Under the pieces are notes generated by a model, which saw only the letters and a program-made list of their open reading frames with translations, did not search any database and was not told the origin of the DNA. From assembly GCA_964019695.1 (NCBI GenBank), contig OZ026528.1, positions 58,175,602 through 58,239,601 on the forward strand: a DNA stretch of 64,000 nt. Direction: 5' to 3'. Shown in pieces: positions 55,842 to 64,000 of the stretch. The position numbers were made by a program, and so were the translations under genes. The DNA comes from Loripinus fragilis (lineage: Eukaryota > Mollusca > Bivalvia > Lucinida > Lucinidae). Numbering within the stretch: the stretch's first letter is position 1; each line of letters begins with the position of its first letter.

Positions 55842-56516
55842 CTGGAATTAAAAAGAAATCACAGGTTAAGATAAACTAAAATAAAAGTGTAAATATTTTC
55901 TTACACATCACTTTTAACATATGTTTTAGGTGCTCAAAATCTCATTGAGACGGTTCTTTTGAATACCCACAACATATGTTTGGTTGAGAAATAAGAAAAT
56001 GAAATTTTCGTTACACACTCTTAACTAAAGTCCTGAGAAATGCATTATTTGCATGGCTGAAACACCTTTGGGTCATGAAAATGTTTAAAAAAGCAGTAGT
56101 ATGGGCCATTATAGTTAATTATAGCTCCAGATCAGGAGGCAAGATGGGGATAATAATTAAGGATTATATTAAGTTAATGGAAATCTGAAGCTATGAAAAT
56201 CATATTAGCTGCTCAAATCTACCACAACAATATTCCAGAGAAGGGAACCTTAAATGCTAAAATTGCATAAGTTTCTTATCCATCAGTTTAAACATATGTT
56301 TTGGGTGCTCAAAAGAATTGACTGAGTACCAACAACATAATGTGTTGGTTGCGATCTGAAAAAAATACTATTTACACACTCTTATATGGTATGGTGACCA
56401 GCATGATAATCAAGCTGTCATTGATAAGTGATCCATCATTGATTTCCATGTCATTGTTGATAATCAAGTTATCAGTTTTCAGGCTCTTGGAGCGTTACTG
56501 CATAATCATTACTATT

Positions 56517-58110
56517 ATCCCCATGCTTTTTTGAAAAAGCGAAGGGGATATTGTCATCACCTCCGTTCGTCAGTCCATCTGTTATGCTATCTCCTCATAA
56601 ACCATTGGACGAAATTAAGCCAAATTTGGTGTGTTTGTGTGTTACTCACATGAATTGGGCAAGCAATGGCCAAAATTTTTTGGCCCTGCCCCCTTGGGCC
56701 CTGGGGAGGGGTCAAAAGGTCAAATATCATTTAATTTCAAAGAATTTAATACCAAACTTTGTGTGTGTTCTCACAAATGAAAGATACAAAACATATCAGT
56801 CAGGATTTTTATTCTGTCGCCTGGGTCATGCCCTAGGGGTGGGACTCCGTTATGCTATATCCTCATAAACCATTAGACGAAATTCAACCAAATTTGGTGT
56901 GTGTGTGTGTGTGTGTTACTCACATGAATGGTGCTTGAAACGGCAATTTTTTTGGCCCCGCCACCTGGGGCCCTGGGGAGGGGTCAAAAAGTCAAATATC
57001 ATTTAATTTTAATTACGAAGTCAATTTCAAAGATTTATATACCAAACTTTGTGTGTGTTCTCACAAATGAAAGATACAAAACATATCGGTCAGGATTTTT
57101 ATTCTGTAGCCTGGGTAATGCCCTAGGGGTGGGACTTAGGGTGCTTATGGGTCAAAAATCAAATACCGTCCTACTGTCTGTCCGTTATGTTATCTCCTAA
57201 TAAACTGTTGGACAAAATTCAACCAATTTGGTGTGTGAGTTACTCACGTAAATGGTGCTTGGCATGCAAAGATTTTTTGGCCCCGCCACCTGGGGCCATT
57301 ACAAAGTCAATTTCAAAGATTTTTATACCAAACTTTGTGTGTGTTCTCACAAATGACAGATACAAATCATATCAAAAGGGATTTTCATTTTGTTGCCTAG
57401 GTCATGCCCTAGGGGTGGGGCTTGGGATGCTTAGGGGTCAAAAATTAAATCCTGTCCTGCTGTCTGTCCGTTATGCTATCTCCTCCTAAACTGTTGGATG
57501 AAATGCAACTAAATTTGGTGTGTGAGTTACTCACATGAATGGGGCATGCAGTGGCAAAAACATTTTTAGCCCGCCCCCTGGGGCGGGGTCAAAAGGTCAA
57601 CCATCATTTAATTTCAATTACCAAGTCAATTTCAAAGAATTGTATACCAAACTCTGTGTGTGTTCTCACAGATGAAAGATACAAAGCATATCAGAAGGGA
57701 TTTTAATTCTCTTGCCTAGGTCATGCCCCAGGGTTGGGATTTTGGGGCGCTGTTGGTGACCAGGCGATAAAAAAATCAAATATGGTCATGTTGCATATTA
57801 AATCGACGGGCATGGCGAGCAGAACAGAATGCAAGTAAACTTTTCATCCTAGGGTCAAACTGGTGACCTTGGTGTGAGGTCAAAGGTCAAATATAATCAA
57901 ATTTCGTTTACCATGTCAATTTAAAAGATTTTTATACCAAATTTCGTGTGTGTTCTCACAAATAAAACATAGAAAACATATTGAACAGAATCTTCGTTCT
58001 GTTGCCAGGGTCATGCCCAGGGGTGGGACTTCAGGGTGCTTAGGGGAGTCAAAAACTTTACCGTAGGGATTTGCGACAGTGCCTCATCGCCTACGCGTTC
58101 TAGTTATTAT
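56517..58110 (+). mobile_element. 1.6-kb element with about four internal units
   Basis: Starts tatccccatgcttttttgaa + aaagcgaaggggatattg. Units of 290-340 bp contain atgctatctcctcataaacc, aaatttggtgtgtg, ggccctggggaggggtcaaa and ataccaaactttgtgtgtgt. A (GT)n tract lies near 56897. The minor plus-strand frames follow the repeat unit. Confidence 0.78.
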
Positions 58111-58338
58111 TATTATCAAATGAGCTGTTTTCTCTGTTATTTGTTTCAGTTTAAAACTTTGCTTTCATGTTTACAAAATAATACTTTTGGCCTTGACTTC
58201 TTGTATACACAAAGTATTGAAGTAGAGAAAGGCCCAGAGGAAAAATTAGACCGTAAGCCCCTCAAGATAGCTATATGTGGATTCTTAAAGGTCACTACGA
58301 TCATACAATTAGTACCAAAACTTCAAGCTTGTTCATAC

Positions 58339-58693
58339 CTGTAGGGCATAGTTTAATAGCCCATTCGACATCTAGCTTAGATCCTGCTGCCTTATAGCTG
58401 TAAGTGGCTGATGATTCATACCATTTACAATCCAAGTTTTTCTCTACAACAGCACATGTGTTTGAATGTTCTTGACAAAGCGTCTCACAATCTATCTGCA
58501 TACTATTCTCAACCTGGCCTCTTGGCTTATTGTAAAAGTAGTCATTAAAGATGGCACCATCAGTAACGTTAAACCATTCCGCTTCCTCAGTTGGACCACA
58601 CTGCATATTCTTGCCACCTTGAAACACACTTAATGTGTTATTTATTATAGGTGATAATTTACTTATATTTGGTCCCTTGATAGGAGTGCTATA
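58339..58693 (-). CDS. Receptor exon 3: PAN/apple-like cysteine-rich segment
   Basis: 355 nt, acceptor TTTTTAG, donor GTATGA, phase 0 in and 1 out. The protein contains N-M-Q-C-G-P-T-E-E, then I-D-C-E-T-L-C-Q-E-H, T-C-A-V-V-E and L-D-C-K-W-Y, and ends at K-L-C-P-T. The spacing of cysteines around a C-x-x-x-C helix followed by a C-x-W-Y strand resembles PAN/apple modules, which mediate protein or sugar contacts. The domain call is tentative; the exon itself is well supported by phase and splice sites. Several N-x-[ST] glycosylation sites (for example N-N-T, N-V-T) fit an extracellular location. Confidence 0.82.
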
Positions 58694-59129
58694 CTAAAAA
58701 TAAATTAAATCAATAGACCATTATATGCACGACCTATGGTGAACGTAGATTAATCAGTATGTGGTTCCAGAAGGAATGTGTGGAAAACAAAAGACCTTGA
58801 ACGGTCTTACTGATAAATTGCCCATAAAAATGGCCAGATAAAAGTTTCAAAGAGAATGATATTTTTCTGTGGAATATGTACTTAGTTAACCCCATGAATT
58901 ATCCATAAAAAACTTTCACATTTGGATACGTACCGATTAAAAAAATGGGTTGAAAAAACTGTTCCTGCTATTCAACATATAGGAAATAGAAAAAAAGGTT
59001 TTTGGGAGTGCTTTCCCCCGTTGATCAAGCTAATCTTTTTGCATATAGTTTGTAGCTTTATATTACATAAAGCTCAATAGTCACCAATTTTGTACAAACC
59101 AGTAGCTTAATACCCATTTACAATGGCAT

Positions 59130-60420
59130 GTACGAGGTGTGATCAAAAAGTTCTCGGACCGACATGCTTCAATAACATTCATTGAATGAAATTCTTTGTC
59201 AGTCGGTCATTTGATTTAATTGAAGGACATTAGGAGTGTGAAAAGCATGCGATCATGCTTGGTTGCTTATGTAAAGCACTACTAAGAGAGGGGGTGCGAT
59301 ACATTTGCAAGATGGAGAAACTTGGAATCAGAGCAGTTATCAAGTTCTTCTGTAAGAAAGGCATACCTCCCCAGGAAATGCATGAAGACTTCATGGAAAT
59401 CCTTGGGAAAAGGAGTCTCCTTCTTATAGCAGTGAAAAAAATGGGCAGCAGAGTTTATGAGGGGGAGAAAGAGCGTTTAGGATGGTGGTAATCTGGCTGC
59501 CCCAAAGTTTTCACCACTGATGAAAATGTCAAGGTCATGCACACCCAGGTTATGTGTGATAGAAGGCGAGACCTGCGAAACATAGCCAGTGGAATTGGAT
59601 TAATTTTATGGAGCTGTAAACTCAAACCTAACCAACATAATAGGTATGTCAAATGTTTGGACAAGATGGGTGCTGCTGATGTTGACCAATGATCAAAAAA
59701 GGACTCGGCTTGATATTTCTTGGTATGGCCTGTCTCACTACGAAGATGATCCCGGCTATTTTACCGAGCAAGTTGTAATTCAAGATGAGGCATGCGTTCA
59801 CAACTTTGACTCAGAGTCAGAAATGCATAGCAAACAATGGAAGCACCCTGGCTAACCCCTTCCTAAAAATTATTGAGTGTTCATTCAGCAGGGAAGGCGA
59901 TGGCCTCAATCTTTTGGGATATTCAAGGGTACAATCAAGATTGATTATCTTGAGCAAGGTCACACGATAAATGGTGCATATTATGCAAGCAAATTTAGGC
60001 AGCTACACCAGGAAATGGAAAGAAAGAGGTGAGGAAAACTGACTCAGGTGTTCTGCTCTTGCAGGACAATGCCCCTGCCCACACGTCACAAGCTGCCAAG
60101 ACTGCTGCAAGTGAATTGTGAAATCCTTCCTCATCCACCATATTTTCATGATATGGCTCCTTCTGACTTCTATCTGTGCCCAATACTGATATCCCATCTT
60201 CGTGGTACACAGTATGGAAGCAATGAAGGCGTCATGGAGGCAGTAACGAGTACTTAGGGGACCAGGAAAATGCCTTCTATTTTGAAGGGATAAGAAGGCT
60301 CAAAACAGAGATGGGCGAAGTGCATTGCCTTGAACAGAGATTATATTGAAAAGTAATGGTTAAATTTAATTCCCTGGTAGCCCAAAGTACAAGGGGCCGA
60401 GATTTTTTGATCATCTCAGT
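59130..60420 (+). pseudogene. Decayed mariner-type transposon and transposase
   Basis: Ends gtgtgatcaaaaagttctcg (left) and gatgatcaaaaaatctcggc (complement of right) form degenerate inverted repeats. Between them several frames encode mariner transposase pieces: a helix-turn-helix part (R-A-V-I-K-F-F-C-K-K-G), T-D-E-N-V, then D-E-A-C-V-H-N-F, K-Q-W-K-H-P-G, I-N-G-A-Y-Y-A-S, Q-D-N-A-P-A-H-T-S and D-M-A-P-S-D-F-Y-L. The three catalytic acids of a DDD (D34D) mariner can be placed, but frameshifts and stops break the gene. It cannot make an active protein. Confidence 0.9.
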
Positions 60421-60791
60421 GAACAGCCCAGGCTGGTTGAAATAAAAACAGCTCAGGTATAATCTGTGCGTAAGATATTAACAGGTAATAGTCAAAGTTA
60501 TGGACAATATATTTTTGTACCAAAAACAATGAAATATTCTAGACCCAAATTACATGCAAACGCAACACTTTTATCTCAAATTGAATGCTGCAAACATTAT
60601 ATTTCCATATATCTAAATGAAAAACTGACAAAACGTTGACTTTTTGCAAAACAGATGGTCACAAAAATACCCCCAACCCAAAACTCTACAGTCCTGGAAT
60701 AAATATGTAATCGTTTCTGGATATATTTATTTTGTTAGGTGCACTGAATGTTAGGTTTCAATTTAAACATAAAAATACATTTGTCATTTAC

Positions 60792-60964
60792 ACGAAATTC
60801 TAGGCACAGACTCTTGAGATCTGGGCAGATTGTATAGGAGAATGTTCGAGGTCCTTGGTCATTTCCTGCAGAATGATGCATAATTGGATCATGTTCAAGA
60901 TTTGTGAGCATGGGCAGAAAAGTGGACAGACTCAAACAATAATAATAGTGCACACTTGTGGGTC
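60792..60964 (-). CDS. Receptor exon 2: extracellular segment of unknown fold
   Basis: Acceptor ATTACAG and donor GTAAAT frame 173 nt that enter in phase 1 and leave in phase 0. This is exactly what is needed to join exon 1 (leaves phase 1) to exon 3 (enters phase 0). The 57 codons are open and include two cysteine groups (Y-Y-Y-C and T-I-C-P-D-L-K-S-L-C-L-E-F). I recognise no domain; it may be the front half of the cysteine-rich module completed by exon 3. An alternative donor two bases earlier would break the phase. Confidence 0.75.
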
Positions 60965-61158
60965 CTGTAATATTGCTTAGAATTTAAACACATGCTATGC
61001 AGGCATGGTTGGGAGGTTTGGTGAGTATATACCCTTTGGTGACTGCAAAACCCTCAAACATGTACTATGACAAACAGTTAAGACTAAGATGAATTTTATC
61101 AAAGTCTGTGCTGTTTGTTAAGACAAAATCGCTATTCCTAGAAAGAAATAATATATTT

Positions 61159-61369
61159 GTTTGGTTTGTTTGTTTGTTTGATTTGACTCTTTACATCCCA
61201 TCAACAATCTTTCAGTTAAACAGGACCCAGTCTTCCTGGGTCAAACAAGTACTAAGCTAGGATAAGTGTGTCTTGCTCAGGTACCACAACGCTGTGACGT
61301 TGGTGAGGCTGGAACCCATGGTCCCTCGGTCTCGAGTCAAGCACTCTACCACTGAGTCACTGCGCTCCC
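61159..61369 (-). mobile_element. SINE-A copy 7
   Basis: Head (minus) gggagcgcagtgactcagtg, B box gggttccagcc changed by one base, tail with a (TTTG)n run. Confidence 0.87.
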
Positions 61370-61644
61370 ATATTTGTTGTGAAATTATAATCTGCAGCCC
61401 CTCAATATATACAATGGACCATCGCGCTTTGCATGTAACTGTATCAAACTTTATGGAAAATTTCATTGGTCTTAAGATGGTAATGGATTGTTAGTCAATT
61501 ACATAGAGTGTTATTAATCAATATATAATACAAGTTTAATTAATTATCCATGTGCTTAGTATTGAAATCTCGTTTACTGGTACAAGTATAAGTGGGCAGG
61601 GACACAGCAAAAGGTACAACTTGGTATGTGCGCCCAGCAAAGTT

Positions 61645-61985
61645 TATATAGAGGATCTTACATGAGAGCTCATGTTTTATTAAATTTATTAAACGAGTTG
61701 GGGAAAAGAGATAAAATGAGAGGCTTGCGGAGCATTTTATCTCTTTTTTGCAACAAGTTTAATAAATTCAATAATAAAGGAGCACGAATGTTAGATTCTA
61801 TTTATCATATGATAAATACTTTGAAATCTCATTTCTGGCGTAAAAATGTTATAATTTTGTCATTATGTGCACAACATTGTTATGGACGTCATTACGTTTC
61901 CCGAAAATCGATTAACCACTACTGGTTTACCGATTTTATTGCATGGCGTTATTTCACTCCCAGACGTGACGTCATATGATAAAAG
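61645..61985 (+). mobile_element. Family H element, copy 6
   Basis: tatagaggatcttacatgag ... cccagacgtgacgtcatatg; inner arms attaaacgagttggggaaaa / ttttgcaacaagtttaataa. The least diverged copy with 36243. Confidence 0.88.
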
Positions 61986-62450
61986 AAGCTATCATGAGTG
62001 TGAGGGTGAGAGAGAAAAATCCGTTTAAAAGGATCCCATATTGATATCATACTGCTTGCCAAGTGATGACAAACGGTTATAGCGAGAAAAGAAAAATCAG
62101 TCCTGAGGATCACTGATTAGTATCAGGAGGCTTGCAAAGTAATGACAAAAGGTGATCGCAAGGGACAGATTTTTCTATTCCATCCTAACACGAATAATGG
62201 ATTGTTTTTCTTTCTCACCACTAAATACCTCAATTTATTGGAAAACATGAAAACGACTTATGAAAAGCCCAAATACGCTGAGAAGTGACATGGTGACGTT
62301 ATTTTACAATTCAATGACATGACGGGTCAACACGAGTGCAGCTGTCTGTTTTTATCTTTCCCACAGGCTGGTATGGGTATGTGAGATAGAATTTCCTCGC
62401 ATGGGTAAAAACAATGGAAATCCTTACCTGGTGTGCAAGGAACAGATCAG
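61986..62450 (+). mobile_element. MITE family Z, copy 4
   Basis: gagtgtgagggtgagagaga ... attctatcccaccc-like arm, duplicated gatc block, then catgaaaacgacttatg and gtatgggtatgtgagataga. Confidence 0.7.
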
Positions 62451-62616
62451 CCTGCACATCCGTGAGGATTGATCAGAGGCTTTGCTCAGAATTCTTCTTT
62501 ATAAGAGAACAAAATTATAAAACAGACTTAGTAGATGTGCATGCTGATCTCAATCTTCACTGTACGCACAGGCCAATTCGTACATGTACTTTTGCTGGAC
62601 ACTGGCTCAAATTTAC

Positions 62617-62779
62617 CATCGTTTAAGCATCCAATCAGTTCAAACTTGTGGCATCTGATATGTTCTTCATGCCCTTCATAGTAGAATGAATATATTCTGA
62701 TGTATCTTGCGGTTACATGTGTAGGAAACATATACTGTCGCTCTTCTAGAAGAGGTAAGGAAAACTCAAACCAGTTTCT
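62617..62779 (-). CDS. Receptor exon 1 (in window): end of F5/8 type C (discoidin) domain
   Basis: First exon of the receptor seen here; earlier exons lie outside the window. It encodes 54 residues. N-W-F-E-F near the start and T-A-R-Y-I-R-I-Y, then F-E-L-I-G-C, are the last strands and closing cysteine of a coagulation factor 5/8 type C domain. That family binds carbohydrate, lipid or protein ligands outside the cell. The acceptor reads CTTTAG, and the donor GTAAAT leaves one base (phase 1). The entry phase is 0. The N-terminal two thirds of the domain must lie on exons beyond 64 kb. Confidence 0.85.
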
Positions 62780-64000
62780 CTAAAGAACAAAAATATCCAG
62801 TAGAAAATTATAGAATTTGTGAAACATTGCCCCTGAACCATATATTTGTCCATAGGGGAGATACTCTTTATACAGCAATACTCTAGCTTAAATACATTTT
62901 ACAATATCTTTCTGTAAAAATGGTAGCCTCTTATGCCCCAGTCACACACACATTATGGATATGGTGGTTTGTTAGGGATAAATACACAGTCATCCACAGA
63001 AATCTGTGCTCTAGGCCTATTTTGTCGAGGAGTTTATGAGACAGAACTACCTATAGATACATAAAGTTACAAATGTTTGAGGATAATGCCTATGTCAGTC
63101 GTTAGATGCATTTCCTTAAAAAATGGCTAGGTGTGGATAATTTTCAATTGCTACGGACTGCTTTACTTGCAATACCTTCTGTTATTTAAAAATACATATT
63201 AAGATTGAGACTGATGTGCATGCCTAGCAGATAGACTTTGTTGCCTCCAAAACAGCCTGCATATGCCTGGAGGATAGACTTTCTGATTGAATCAAATATC
63301 AAGAAATATACATTTCACTATGTCATAAGTGTGTTCTGATGAGGATTATAATAGTTTCTAACGCATATGATGTCGCCTTTAAGAATCTATCTTTTTCCTT
63401 CTTTCTTTCTTCCTATATGTATAGGGAAATTAAGGTAAAATAAGAACTTAGAAATTAACGACTAAAACTTACATTCAATTTGTACTCCTATTTCTCTATG
63501 CCTTGCATTGGACAAGTATTTATGCCATGTGCTTTTGCAGGAGATGAAGGTTAAACCATCAAGGGTTCAAAATATATCAATTTCACATATTTATCAGATA
63601 CTTACAGAATTAAAGTCAGATTAGTTTAAGGATATGTATGGTTATGTATGTTTTAGAAAGAAATATAGGTTAAATGTGTTTGTGTATTAGATACAGTTCA
63701 GTCATAGATAATACAATACAATATAAAAAGTTTATTTCCTAATGTAGGCCACCGGCCCATAATACAAAACAGTCATAATACAATATTGATGATGAGTGGT
63801 AAACTAGAAATTAGTTATTTATCTTACTAAATTAGATAAGAAAAAAATTGTTAAAACTTGTCGTACGAAAAAGTGTATTCATGGTCTAAACTCACAACAA
63901 GTCATCCACACTTGTCGTCCGCTGATACTGGGTCAAACAATGTAGTTCAATGTAGGAGCAATTCTATCATGGTCCACATCGTTTGTGCCAGCAAATGTGT
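62780..64000. other. Upstream intron of the receptor
   Basis: Presumed intron between exon 1 and earlier exons. I see no F5/8C exon here. A minus-strand stretch at 63481-63577 is open and ends at a GTAAGT but has no acceptor (see findings). Confidence 0.55.

Noticed and set aside
56551..57489. Three similar plus-strand frames of 90-105 residues
   Set aside because: They repeat with the internal units of the 56.5-58.1 kb element and diverge by frameshift, so they track the repeat, not a gene.
60735..60953. Starting the exon 2 frame at its first ATG as a separate small gene
   Set aside because: The region fits better as a spliced exon: its acceptor, donor and phases are those required between exons 1 and 3.
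1..64000. CRISPR arrays, operons, integrons or phage genes
   Set aside because: The repeats are dispersed MITEs and SINEs with no regular spacers, and the genes are intron-rich; the DNA is animal.

Overview
This is nuclear DNA from an animal, almost certainly a mollusc and probably a bivalve (inference). It is AT-rich, has GT-AG introns, is about 8% coding, and is packed with short inverted-repeat elements (MITEs), two families of tRNA-derived SINEs and nested repeats. The only gene I can support encodes a receptor of the molluscan GRL101 type: LDL-receptor class A (LDLa) repeats, leucine-rich repeats (LRR) and a rhodopsin-like seven-helix domain. I found no bacterial operon, CRISPR array, rRNA or stand-alone tRNA gene.

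One gene lies on the minus strand and fills the window from about 62.8 kb down to 3.9 kb. Both of its ends lie outside. I rebuilt 23 coding exons by reading splice sites by eye. Their phases agree at every junction and they sum to 5,334 nt, exactly 1,778 codons without a stop. In transcription order the product has: the end of an F5/8 type C (discoidin) domain (exon 1); two cysteine-containing exons, the second PAN/apple-like (2-3); two CUB domains (4-5 and 6); a 45-nt linker exon (7); a C-type lectin domain (8-10); four LDLa repeats (11-15), the second of which begins in a 25-nt microexon; a cysteine-rich segment that starts like a fibrinogen-type domain (15-18); two more LDLa repeats (19-20); LRRs, hinge and transmembrane helices 1-6 in one large exon (21); helix 7 (22); and a cytoplasmic tail exon (23). 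The tail contains a stretch resembling the catalytic-loop region of a protein kinase with the key residues replaced. If real, this is a multi-adhesion-domain GPCR with a pseudokinase-like tail.

The rest is intron, mostly built of repeats. Named here: SINE-A and SINE-B; MITE families M (about 240 bp), N (about 245 bp), P (about 160 bp), H (about 340 bp), Y and Z; a TTAA-flanked piggyBac-like element; repeats R, Q and X, which are nested in one another; two longer elements with internal tandem repeats; a 130-bp tandem array; and one decayed mariner transposon (59.1-60.4 kb, plus strand).

The most unusual pattern is that exons 5, 6, 14 and 15 each have a broken partial copy of themselves nearby. 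In three cases the copy stops where a mobile element begins. MITE ends also lie within a few bases of the splice donors of exons 11, 14 and 15. The locus seems to be evolving by local exon-fragment duplication combined with element insertion. All homology calls are from reading motifs; no search was run.
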